From assembly GCA_035550375.1 (NCBI GenBank), contig DASZPH010000024.1, positions 62,001 through 126,000 on the forward strand: a stretch of 64,000 bases of DNA, in the 5' to 3' direction. Under the pieces are notes generated by a model. The model had not been told where the DNA came from and made no database searches. It saw only the letters and a list, made by a program, of their open reading frames with translations. Position 1 is the stretch's first letter. Each line of letters opens with the position of its first letter. The translations under genes were made by a program, and so were the position numbers. Of this stretch, positions 1 through 7,632 are shown one piece after another. This stretch comes from DASSFG01 sp035550375. Its GTDB lineage: Bacteria; Planctomycetota; Planctomycetia; Pirellulales; JAICIG01.

Positions 1-1992
1 CGGGAGTTGAAGCTTGGTGTCGACACTGATGATCGTGTGTACGCCGCACCGCGCGCCCGACGAGACGATACTCAGCAGCCGACGGCAGGCCGCTTCGCTG
101 AAATTGGCCGGGAAGTTGGCGATCACCAAAAAACGGAAGGGCTCGGCCACTTCGCCCGCGGCTTCGTTGTACGCCTCGATCGTCTCGAACTCGTTGCGCA
201 GGTATTTCTGGATCACGACCTCCATCTGCTCGGTCAGATCGGCCAGCCGCTGCTCGATTTGTGACGATTCGGTCCAGATGCGGGCGCCGATCAACTGCTC
301 GTCGAAATCGCCCAGGTGCATGAAGGCGGCGAAGTTCTGTCCCAGGCCGATCGGATCGATCACCACAAACCGCGCCTTCCCTGGCGGGATGGTGGTCGCT
401 AGCCGCAGCATGGCTGCCTGCATGATGCTGATCGCCGCGTCGCGGCCCTTCCCCTGACCTTTGAACAACAGCGAGCTTTGCTCGGGGAAGGCGACCAGCG
501 CCGGCTGCTTGATCAACGGCAGCCGCATGCCGTCGCCGGAGTCGTCGTCCTGTGCATCCCGCCGAACGCTCAATTCGTCCAACACGGGGGCCGAGTCGTC
601 TTCGACCTGTGCCTTGTCGTCAAACTGCTCCGGCCCGGCCTGCCACCCACCCACCCGGATAACGCGCGGAAGGGTGGTCGGCGCCTTCCATTCGGACGAG
701 AGAATGAAATCCCATGAGGGGAACGTTTCGCCGCACTGGCGGTTGATGTCGGCCGCCTCGCTCTCGATGTGCGCCACACCCGCGTGCCAGCGATCGATGC
801 GGTGTTTCGTCGTCGTTTCCAGCGCGCGCCGCCCCTCCTCCATCGCCTGTCGATGCTGCTCGTCTTGCTTGCGCAGCTCTTCCTCGTAGCGGGCGGGAAT
901 TTCCTTGCGGCGGACCTTAATCCCGCTTTCGACTTTCTCCAGCATCGTATCGCGGCGGCGGGTCACTTCGGCGAGCTGTTTATCGTGCCGGTGCTTTGCC
1001 TTGGCCACGACCTCGTCTCGCTGCTTGACCGCCTTTTCCACGCGGGTCCGGCACGTTTCTTCGATCTTGGCGTCCTCGCGTTTGCGGCACTCGTCGAGCG
1101 CGGCGCTCTCGCGTCGGTAGGCTTCGCCGGCGACCTGCTGCCACCGCTTCCGGGCGACGTCGGCGTAATCGAGGGCATACGCCAGAGGCTGATAGGCGGC
1201 AACCACCTTGCCGTGCACGCTCGACCTCATGGCGATGAAGGTGACCAGCGCGACGACCAGCCCCCCGACGACACCCGCCCCGGCCATCATGGCGATCTGC
1301 CACTGGGTGGCGAACCCGACTCCTCCAGCGATCGCTCCGCCGACCAGCACAAAAACGATTAAGGCCGTGACGCTCTTGGGCCGCTTGATCTTCCGCAGCT
1401 CTTCCATCTTGGTGTCGGCGACCTTGAACGCCTCTTCGATCGCCTGCTGCGGGTTGACGTTAGGCGGCAACTGGCCGAGCGGCTGACCGGGCTGATCGGC
1501 GAGCGACTCCTGGCCGTGAGTCGCCAGGAGTTGCCGGACCTCTTTGCGGCGCGATTCGATGCCGATCGCCGTGCTGTCAGTGCCGCCTTCGAGGTCGCCG
1601 TATTTCGCCTTCAGGTTGTTCTTTCCTGCCTCGTAAACACCGGTGAGTTCGAAATGGGCGTCTTCCTTGATCCGTTCGGCGTCGGCCTGCTCGTTCTGCC
1701 ACTCGCTGTTGGCCGTTTCGTTCGCCTGGCGGTAGGCCGACTCGATTTCGTCAAGCGATTTCTGGGCGGCCGAGGTAATACGGTCGCGCTCGGCGCGGTA
1801 CTCTGCTTCCGCGGCTTCCAGTTCGGCCTTAAGTTTTGCTGAATGCGTCTGGCGGGCGCCCTCGAACGCCTCCGTCATCGACGCCAGCTTGGCCTCGAGC
1901 TGGGTCTCGGCGCCCGTGTCGGCAAGCTCGGCGACCAGCCGGGCCGCGTCGGCGAGAATCTGCCGCTGGCGTTGGATCAATTCAGCTTGCAT
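1..1992 (-). CDS. FtsK/SpoIIIE-type ATPase of a type VII-secretion-like module (partial, C-terminus beyond window start)
   Basis: Only the first 664 codons are in the window; the frame is still open at base 1. Residues about 1-200 are charged coiled coil, about 207-255 hold two adjacent hydrophobic helices, and about 265-410 are again coiled coil. An FtsK-like nucleotide-binding fold follows, with a P-loop-like stretch at 511-517 (KGQGKGR) and a beta strand VVIDPIG. The order coiled coil, two TM helices, ATPase resembles EssC/EccC motors of type VII secretion more than chromosome-translocating FtsK. The P-loop lacks the usual GK[ST], so this first module is probably not catalytic; other modules would lie off-window. 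ATG at 1992 overlaps the stop of the upstream gene by 11 bases, suggesting translational coupling. The secretion role is inferred from architecture and neighbours. Confidence 0.75.
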   Translation of the reverse strand, partial: MQAELIQRQRQILADAARLVAELADTGAETQLEAKLASMTEAFEGARQTHSAKLKAELEAAEAEYRAERDRITSAAQKSLDEIESAYRQANETANSEWQNEQADAERIKEDAHFELTGVYEAGKNNLKAKYGDLEGGTDSTAIGIESRRKEVRQLLATHGQESLADQPGQPLGQLPPNVNPQQAIEEAFKVADTKMEELRKIKRPKSVTALIVFVLVGGAIAGGVGFATQWQIAMMAGAGVVGGLVVALVTFIAMRSSVHGKVVAAYQPLAYALDYADVARKRWQQVAGEAYRRESAALDECRKREDAKIEETCRTRVEKAVKQRDEVVAKAKHRHDKQLAEVTRRRDTMLEKVESGIKVRRKEIPARYEEELRKQDEQHRQAMEEGRRALETTTKHRIDRWHAGVAHIESEAADINRQCGETFPSWDFILSSEWKAPTTLPRVIRVGGWQAGPEQFDDKAQVEDDSAPVLDELSVRRDAQDDDSGDGMRLPLIKQPALVAFPEQSSLLFKGQGKGRDAAISIMQAAMLRLATTIPPGKARFVVIDPIGLGQNFAAFMHLGDFDEQLIGARIWTESSQIEQRLADLTEQMEVVIQKYLRNEFETIEAYNEAAGEVAEPFRFLVIANFPANFSEAACRRLLSIVSSGARCGVHTIISVDTKLQLP

Positions 1993-2215
1993 CGGGTTTG
2001 CATTCCTGACAGGCCTGATAATAGACTTGGGCCAATTTACGCAGTCGATCGAGTGCCGCTCGCACCTGCGGCTCGATCGGCTCCATGTACTTGGCGTCGA
2101 ACTCGGCCCGGCGGACGTCGTTCCACACTTCGCTGGTTTCTTCCCACCGCAAGCGAATGGTCTTCATCGCGTCTTGCAGTCGCCCGGCGCCGGCACTGAG
2201 GTCGGTTGTCTTCAT
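1982..2215 (-). CDS. small WXG100-like helical protein (77 aa)
   Basis: A short, charged, all-helical protein with one tryptophan turn near the middle (W31-N-D) between two predicted helices. That is the shape of WXG100/ESAT-6-like proteins, but with aspartate where the family usually has glycine. No signal peptide or TM segment is visible. It sits between the 197-residue coiled-coil gene and the FtsK-like ATPase, and its stop codon overlaps the ATPase start, so the two are probably translated together. A likely role is substrate or structural partner of the ATPase. The family assignment rests on size, helix-turn-helix shape and context, not on a firm sequence match. Confidence 0.6.
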   Translation of the reverse strand: MKTTDLSAGAGRLQDAMKTIRLRWEETSEVWNDVRRAEFDAKYMEPIEPQVRAALDRLRKLAQVYYQACQECKPDAS

Positions 2216-2252
2216 GGTTGGTTCTCGCGAAGTTTAAGGCTTTTGAAACGCG

Positions 2253-2846
2253 TCAGTTTTTCGCCGGCTCAGCCGAGGCCGACTGCGCCGTATTCTCGGC
2301 AGGCGCAGTCGACGGGGCCTCCGCGGTGGAATTGACCATCGACGTTTCAGACCCGGCCATGGGGGCCGCCACGCCCAGATAGGCTTCCAGAGCGCCGAGC
2401 ATTCTGTCGAGTTCAGCGATCGCTTTGGGCATGTCGCCGGCCATCATGTCGCTGAGCTGCTGCGACTGGCCCCGATACTCTTCGGCTTCCTCGTCCAGCA
2501 CGCGGCTCCACTTCTTAACCCTTTTGAGCTTCTCTTGGGCCTCTTCCAGCCGAAGCTGGGCCTTTTTCAGGGCCACCTTCTGGTCGGTGCAGTCCGGCGC
2601 CTTGCCGCCGAAGGACTGCATACGGCACCGTTCGTATTCCGCCTTGGCGTTGGTCACGGCGTCTTCTCGCTTGCGGATCTCACTCTGCCAGAATTTCAGC
2701 AGGTCGTTTTGAAACCACTCGAGGCCGCGGTTGACCGTCATATCGTTGACCGATTGCGACTCCTTGGCTTCGGTTGCGAAGGTCGCGAGGGCCGCGCGGA
2801 ACTCCCGCAACATCGGAATGGAATGAACGCTGGCTGCACCATTCAT
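2253..2846 (-). CDS. coiled-coil protein of the type VII-like cluster (197 aa)
   Basis: Function not recognised. Residues about 45-150 are strongly heptad-like and charged, so a long alpha-helical hairpin is likely. A small-residue, proline/alanine-rich tail (about 158-197) looks disordered. There is no signal peptide or TM helix. Two cysteines lie at about residues 74 and 85 (RCRMQSF and PDCTDQK). The gene lies 37 bases upstream of the 77-residue WXG-like gene on the same strand, so it is probably in the same operon as the FtsK-like ATPase. It could be a larger secreted substrate or a chaperone of the module. This is inferred from position only. Confidence 0.6.
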   Translation of the reverse strand: MNGAASVHSIPMLREFRAALATFATEAKESQSVNDMTVNRGLEWFQNDLLKFWQSEIRKREDAVTNAKAEYERCRMQSFGGKAPDCTDQKVALKKAQLRLEEAQEKLKRVKKWSRVLDEEAEEYRGQSQQLSDMMAGDMPKAIAELDRMLGALEAYLGVAAPMAGSETSMVNSTAEAPSTAPAENTAQSASAEPAKN

Positions 2847-2904
2847 AAGAAGACCCGCTAAGGGTTGGGGCTGGAGTGAACTGGAAGTGGCTGGACTCGA
2901 TCAT

Positions 2905-2975
2905 AGGTCTTAGGTCTGGGGTCTACAGGTCTTGGCTTCTTACTCCAAGACCTGTAGACCCCAGACCTAAGACCT
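2905..2975. repeat. perfect 31-bp inverted repeat with 9-base loop
   Basis: Bases 2905-2935 are the exact reverse complement of 2945-2975, leaving a nine-base loop at 2936-2944. The left arm is itself built of four GGTCT units spaced 7-8 bases apart. It lies in the 139-base gap between the upstream WXG100-like gene and the 197-residue gene, both on the minus strand. It could be an intra-operon transcript-processing or attenuation hairpin or a REP-like mobile palindrome. There is no T-run typical of an intrinsic terminator on either side. Confidence 0.85.
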
Positions 2976-2985
2976 TCTGTTCTGC

Positions 2986-3258
2986 CTACCGCTGGGTCAG
3001 GTACTCTTCGACGCGCTCGGCCTTCCGCAGCAGGAACGGGATATGTTCGTTGCTGGCTTCAACAAAGCGGCGAATGGCAACCATCGTCTGCTCGAATTCG
3101 CCCACGAATTTCAGATTTTCCTGGTCTCGCCAGGTCTGACTCAGGGCGCCGAGCTGGCCGTGCAACACCTGCATGCGGTTTTCCAGGTCGCCGTTAAAAA
3201 CTTTGAGAGCTTGCGCAAAACGGCGCAATTCGGTTGGGTCGACAATTGCCTGCGACAT
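2986..3258 (-). CDS. WXG100-like protein (90 aa)
   Basis: A 90-residue, mostly helical protein with two helices around a central turn at W43-R-D. This is the size and layout of ESAT-6/WXG100 proteins, the small dimeric substrates of type VII secretion. No signal peptide is present, as expected for that family. The start at 3258 is preceded by GGAG about eight bases upstream. A longer frame opens at 3324, but its first 22 residues are proline-rich and unlike the family. It is the first gene of the minus-strand cluster leading to the FtsK-like ATPase. The W-x-D turn departs from the canonical W-x-G, so the family call is likely but not certain. Confidence 0.65.
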   Translation of the reverse strand: MSQAIVDPTELRRFAQALKVFNGDLENRMQVLHGQLGALSQTWRDQENLKFVGEFEQTMVAIRRFVEASNEHIPFLLRKAERVEEYLTQR

Positions 3259-3461
3259 TGGAGGCTCCGGGAAAGAAGGGACTGCGAACGCTTTCATTCT
3301 GTGCCAGCCCGGCCGACCGGTCAAGGAAGGCGGCGATCCGCTCGCGATGCCGCTTCAAATCGTGCCAGTCCCGCTGTTCGGAAGACGTAGCGTCCGTCGC
3401 CCGATGCGGTTAGCATGAGGCAGGTTCAACCCCAAATGGTCCAAAATCAAACAGGGATGAT

Positions 3462-3728
3462 ATGAACAAGGAAGAGATCCTCGCCAAGGTGGCGGCGGGC
3501 GAGTTGCCCGTGGAAGAGGCCTCGAAACTCCTCGCCGAAACCGATCAGCCGAAGCGCGGCCAGCTCTATTGCAAGGTGAGCGAGAAGGGGGCCTGCAGCG
3601 TCTACGGGTTGCAACGCATGCCCGTAACCCTGTACGTCGAGCAATGGGAGCGGCTGCTCGATTTCGCCGAAGACGTGCGGCGTTTTCTCAAAGAAAACGA
3701 ATCGCGTCTGAAGCGGAAAGAACGCTAG
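3462..3728 (+). CDS. small conserved-looking hypothetical protein (88 aa)
   Basis: Function not recognised. The N-terminal 25 residues (EEILAKVAAGELPVEEASKL) look like the short helical SHOCT/UBA-like oligomerisation segment that begins many small bacterial proteins. A short beta-rich middle follows, with two cysteines (YCKVSEKGAC), then a basic helical tail. A clear ATG and codon use like the neighbours support it as a real gene. It is divergent from the type VII-like cluster and precedes the envelope genes on the same strand by about 155 bases. No membrane segment is visible. Confidence 0.6.
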   Translation: MNKEEILAKVAAGELPVEEASKLLAETDQPKRGQLYCKVSEKGACSVYGLQRMPVTLYVEQWERLLDFAEDVRRFLKENESRLKRKER

Positions 3729-3884
3729 AACTGACCTTTACGTCTCAGCGGGTTCTCGGCAAAATACCGCCCGCATTGGAGCCCCTTCCGCAAGTCCCCA
3801 TCCGTGGCAATCGGCGCGTGCAGTCCGCGAACGGGCGTGTGCGAGGTCAGGAAGACCGTGCCGAGCAGCAAGGAGTGCAAGCTA

Positions 3885-4550
3885 GTGAAAAAGTACATCT
3901 GCCTGACCGCCCTGGCGGCTCTCGGCGTGGTGCATGTCGCCGCGCCCGCGGCCACCGCTCAGGGCCGACCCACTCAACCGGGGCCGCAGATCGCGCTGGT
4001 CGATCTGGCCTACATCTTCGGGAACCACACTCGCTTCAAGGCAGCCAGCGAGGACCTGCGTCGTGACGTGGAGGCCGCTGAGGCGGAATTGAAAAACAAT
4101 AAGGCCGCGCTACAAAAGATGGCCGAGCAGCTCGAGAACTACAATCGCAACAGCCCCGAGTATCGGCAGCTCGAAGAGGACATCGCCAAGCGGCAGGCCG
4201 ACATCACCGTGCAGGTGAACAAACAGAAGCGCGACTTCTTCGAGCAAGAAGCCAAGATGTACTACACGGTCTACCAGGAAATCATGGAGCAGGTGCGCTA
4301 CTACTCCGACAAGCACGGCATCTTGCTCGTCATGCGTTTCAACGGCGACCCGTATGATGAGAACGATCCGCAGGCCTTGCAGAAAGAATTGAACAAGGCC
4401 GTGCTTTACCACAACAAGATGATCGACATCACACCGATCATCCTGGACGCGGTAAATCCGCCCCGTCCCAGCAACCAACCCGGCTCCCCACGCATGTCGA
4501 CCCACCCTTCGGGTCCGCAGGGAGTGCCGCCGAATAACACTCGGCGCTAA
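3885..4550 (+). CDS. OmpH/Skp-family periplasmic chaperone-like protein
   Basis: 221 residues from a GTG start with AAGGAG (3870-3875) nine bases upstream. A signal peptide (VKKYICLTALAALGVVHVAA) is followed by the OmpH opening strand (QIALVDLAYIFGNHTRF). A long charged coiled coil (about 55-125) matches the Skp tentacle helices, then a short strand (ILLVMRFNGD), a helix and a proline-rich disordered tail. Skp chaperones bind unfolded outer-membrane proteins in the periplasm. The gene precedes lpxC and lpxA, and skp and lpx genes commonly cluster in Gram-negatives. An ATG-like open frame begins further upstream at 3804 but lacks the signal peptide at its N-terminus, so GTG 3885 was chosen. 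Confidence 0.8.
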   Translation: MKKYICLTALAALGVVHVAAPAATAQGRPTQPGPQIALVDLAYIFGNHTRFKAASEDLRRDVEAAEAELKNNKAALQKMAEQLENYNRNSPEYRQLEEDIAKRQADITVQVNKQKRDFFEQEAKMYYTVYQEIMEQVRYYSDKHGILLVMRFNGDPYDENDPQALQKELNKAVLYHNKMIDITPIILDAVNPPRPSNQPGSPRMSTHPSGPQGVPPNNTRR

Positions 4551-4698
4551 TTCGTCAGGTTCGCGCAGCGTGCGTCGGGCGCGCTGCGCGGGCCGCGACG
4601 GGCGTCGACTCCCTAGTGGACGCGGAATTCGGCATTTCGTTCTGTGCGGTCATGAGCGAACGGCGCTGGGACGCCGCTGGTTTGGATTCTGGGGATCT

Positions 4699-5610
4699 AT
4701 GTTGAATCGGTTCACGGATGATGCTCGCCGGTCGCTGCACGCCCCGCGCCGGCAGCGGACGATCGTCAAGCCGGCCGTCGTCGAAGGCTTCGGCTACTGG
4801 AGCGGCAAAGACGTCCGCGTCGAATTCCGGCCTGCTGCGGCCGATGCGGGCGTGACCTTTGTGCGCGGCGACCTGCCTCGCCCCGTGCGAATTCGGGCCA
4901 GTGTCGCCAACCGCATTGAGTCACCTCGCCGCACCACCCTGCGCTCCGGCGGCGCCAGCGTGGAGATGGTCGAGCACATCATGGCCGCGCTGGGCGGGCT
5001 GGGAATCGACAACTGCGAGGTCTGGGTCAGCGCGGCGGAAATGCCCGGCCTGGACGGATCGAGCCTGCCTTATGTCGACGCCCTGATGGAGGCTGGCCTG
5101 GTCGAGTTGAACGCCGCGCGGCCCACCCTCTTCGTGCGAGAAGTAACCCGGCTGGGCAACGAGGAAAGCTGGGTCGAGGCCCGGCCCGGCACCTCCGGCG
5201 GTCTGACGATCAAGTTCCATCTCGACTATGGCTCAGGTAACGCCATCGGTCGGCAAACGCTCAGCCTGCCGGTCACGGCCGACTCGTTTCGTCGGGAGCT
5301 GGCGCCGAGCCGCACTTTCATGCTCAAAGCCGAGGCCGATTGGCTTCTGGCGCAAGGGTTGGGCCGTCGCGCATCACTCAAAGATCTGCTGGTCTTCGAC
5401 GCAGAGGGGCCGATCGACAACGAATTACGATTCCGCGATGAGTGCGTGCGTCACAAGGCGCTCGACCTGGTTGGCGACCTGTCTCTGGCTGGCTGCGACT
5501 TGGTAGCGCATGTCATCGCCTATCGCAGCGGTCACCGGTTGAACGCGGAACTTGTCCGTGTCCTGCTGACCGAGGGGGACATGGTGGGCGGATTCAAGCG
5601 CAGTGCGTGA
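4699..5610 (+). CDS. lpxC: UDP-3-O-acyl-N-acetylglucosamine deacetylase
   Basis: 303 residues, normal for LpxC, which removes the acetyl group from UDP-3-O-acyl-GlcNAc in the committed step of lipid A synthesis in the cytoplasm. The zinc ligands are visible: H93 in EHIMAALGGLGIDN, and H252 and D256 in HKALDLVGD. The catalytic histidine H279 is in GHRLNAEL. The substrate loop GLDGSS is present at 118-123. The N-terminal motif usually written GLHSG reads GYWSG here, so that histidine is absent. The ATG at 4699 was chosen because an upstream extension to 4570 has no homology. The next gene is lpxA, 50 bases downstream. Confidence 0.93.
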   Translation: MLNRFTDDARRSLHAPRRQRTIVKPAVVEGFGYWSGKDVRVEFRPAAADAGVTFVRGDLPRPVRIRASVANRIESPRRTTLRSGGASVEMVEHIMAALGGLGIDNCEVWVSAAEMPGLDGSSLPYVDALMEAGLVELNAARPTLFVREVTRLGNEESWVEARPGTSGGLTIKFHLDYGSGNAIGRQTLSLPVTADSFRRELAPSRTFMLKAEADWLLAQGLGRRASLKDLLVFDAEGPIDNELRFRDECVRHKALDLVGDLSLAGCDLVAHVIAYRSGHRLNAELVRVLLTEGDMVGGFKRSA

Positions 5611-5660
5611 GCGACCAAGCTCGATCTCCGATCTTTTAAAAATCTCAAACGAAATGTGAC

Positions 5661-6464
5661 ATGGCCACCGTCGCTGATCATGTTGTGATCGACCCCCGAG
5701 CCGAGATCGATCAGGACGTCGAAATTGGGCCCTTCTGCGTCATCGGACCGCACGTGCGTATCGGGCGCGGCTGCCGTCTGGAAAATAATGTCACCCTGAT
5801 GGGGTACGTCACGCTCGGAGAGAACAACCATCTTTATCCGGGCGTGGTGATCGGCGGCGAACCGCAGGATCTCAGTTATCGCGGCACCCCAACCCAGGTC
5901 GTCGTGGGCGACGGCAACACGTTCCGCGAATGCGTCACGGTCAACCGCGCCACCGAAAAGGAAGAAGGCGTCACGACGGTCGGCAGCCACAACTATCTGA
6001 TGGCCTGCACGCACATCGCTCACGACTGCCGGATCGGCAGCCATATCATCATCGCCAACGGTACGTTGCTCGGCGGCCACGTACACATCCAGGACCATGC
6101 TTCGCTCTCCGGCGGCGTGGCGGTGCACCACTACACGACCATCGGCAGCTTTAGCTTCGTATCGGGCCTGAGCCGCGTGTTACACGACGTGCCTCCCTTC
6201 ATGCTCGTCGAAGGCCATCCGACGCGGCCACGCTGCATCAACGTCGTGGCCTTAAAGCGACACAATTTCTCGCCCGAAGCCATCCGTTGCCTCGCAGAGG
6301 CGCATCGGTTGCTTTACCGTGCCCGCGTCGGTCTCGATCACGCCCGAGAGATACTGCGCAGCAACGGCCACCTGCTGCCTCAGGTGAATGAGTTGCTGTC
6401 GTTCGTTCAGATGCAGCAGGAAGGCCAGCACGGCCGGGGACGCGAACACAGGAGGGCGGCTTGA
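5661..6464 (+). CDS. lpxA: acyl-ACP--UDP-N-acetylglucosamine O-acyltransferase
   Basis: 267 residues of left-handed beta-helix hexapeptide repeats (for example DVEIGPFCVIGPHVRIGRG) followed by a helical C-terminus, as in LpxA. The enzyme transfers a 3-hydroxyacyl chain from ACP to UDP-GlcNAc, the first lipid A step. The family motif GGEPQDLSYRG is clear, and HIAHDCRIG contains the catalytic histidine region (H125 in E. coli). Directly downstream of lpxC, its stop overlaps the TTG start of the oxidoreductase gene by three bases, so the two are translationally coupled. Some LpxA enzymes prefer a 3-amino sugar donor, which is relevant given that neighbour. Confidence 0.93.
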   Translation: MATVADHVVIDPRAEIDQDVEIGPFCVIGPHVRIGRGCRLENNVTLMGYVTLGENNHLYPGVVIGGEPQDLSYRGTPTQVVVGDGNTFRECVTVNRATEKEEGVTTVGSHNYLMACTHIAHDCRIGSHIIIANGTLLGGHVHIQDHASLSGGVAVHHYTTIGSFSFVSGLSRVLHDVPPFMLVEGHPTRPRCINVVALKRHNFSPEAIRCLAEAHRLLYRARVGLDHAREILRSNGHLLPQVNELLSFVQMQQEGQHGRGREHRRAA

Positions 6465-7579
6465 GACCGGTGCGCCTGGGGGTGGTTGGGGCCGGACATC
6501 TGGGGCGAATTCACGCTCGCATTCTGGCGGGGATGCCCGGCGTAACGCTGGTGGGCATTGTCGACCCGATCGAAACCAACCGTCACGAAGTCGCGGCCGC
6601 GCAGCAGACGGTCGGCTATGCAGACCACCGCGACCTGGTAGGGAAGGTCGACGCAGCGATCATCGCCACGCCCACGTGTTTCCATTGCCAGGTAGCCCGC
6701 GACCTGCTCGCGGCCGGGATTCACGTGCTTGTGGAAAAGCCGCTGGCGCCTACTACGGGCCAGGCCAGCGAAATGGTCGAGTTGGCACGGCGAGGTGGTC
6801 TGGTGCTGCAGGTCGGCCACGTGGAACGGTTTAATCCGGCCTTCGCGGCTGCCCAACCCTATCTGCACGAACCAAAGTACGTCGAAGCGGTGCGGCGAAG
6901 CGGGTTCAGCTTCCGGTCGACCGATATCGGCGTGGTTCTCGACTTGATGGTACACGACCTGGACCTGATTCTGTCGCTGGTCCAGGCCCCTCTGCGACGG
7001 GTGGACGCCCTGGGAATAGCCCTGTTCGGCCGGCACGAGGACATCGTCAACGCGCGTCTCCATTTCGAGAACGGATGCGTAGCGACGCTCAGCGCCTCGC
7101 GGGCCAGCCATTCGGCGGCGCGTACGCTGCACGTCTGGTCGCGCGGCGGCTTCACGGCGATTGACCTGGCGGGGCGCACGGTCGACGTAGTGCGCCCCAG
7201 CCCGGCGCTGGTGCGGGGCGAATTGGACGTCGAGTGCATGACGCCAGAGCAGAAGACGGCCCTCAAACCCAGCCTGTTGGCAGAGCATCTCCCCCGGGAA
7301 TCGCTGGCGGTTGAACCGACCGACCCGATTACCTGCGAACTGACGGATTTCGTCGCCTCGATCCGCACCGGTCGCGCTCCTCGAGTATCGGGGCAGGCGG
7401 GCCTCGACACCGTGACGGTGGCCGAGCAGATCTTGCTGCAAGTGCAAATGCACGCTTGGGAGGGAAGCCCGATAGGTCCCGTTGGGCCGCGCCTTGCGCC
7501 GCTGCCGCAAATCCTCCGAGGGCCGCACTGGCACCTGAAGCCCGATGACGCACCGCTGGAACGGCGCCTTGCGGGATAG
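6461..7579 (+). CDS. Gfo/Idh/MocA-family NAD(P)-dependent oxidoreductase coupled to lpxA
   Basis: 372 residues. The N-terminal Rossmann fold opens with RLGVVGAGHLGRIHARIL, and the family motif VEKPLAPT is present near residue 95. Start is TTG at 6461 within a TTGA overlap with lpxA, preceded by GGAGGG at 6451-6456. In Acidithiobacillus and Leptospira a member of this family (GnnA) sits by lpxA and oxidises UDP-GlcNAc at C3, making UDP-GlcNAc3N together with the aminotransferase GnnB. The lpxA coupling suggests a similar envelope-sugar role, but no GnnB-like gene is in the window, so this is a hypothesis. About 50 C-terminal residues are proline-rich and look appended. Confidence 0.85.
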   Translation: MRPVRLGVVGAGHLGRIHARILAGMPGVTLVGIVDPIETNRHEVAAAQQTVGYADHRDLVGKVDAAIIATPTCFHCQVARDLLAAGIHVLVEKPLAPTTGQASEMVELARRGGLVLQVGHVERFNPAFAAAQPYLHEPKYVEAVRRSGFSFRSTDIGVVLDLMVHDLDLILSLVQAPLRRVDALGIALFGRHEDIVNARLHFENGCVATLSASRASHSAARTLHVWSRGGFTAIDLAGRTVDVVRPSPALVRGELDVECMTPEQKTALKPSLLAEHLPRESLAVEPTDPITCELTDFVASIRTGRAPRVSGQAGLDTVTVAEQILLQVQMHAWEGSPIGPVGPRLAPLPQILRGPHWHLKPDDAPLERRLAG

Positions 7580-7632
7580 CACCGCTCTAAGTGGACGCAT
7601 CTCGGCCCCTGCGATGCCGGTCAAAAGCGGGG

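Noticed and set aside
3748..3759. 12-base match to the right end of repeat copy B
   Set aside because: Too short and without a partner arm or core; probably chance.
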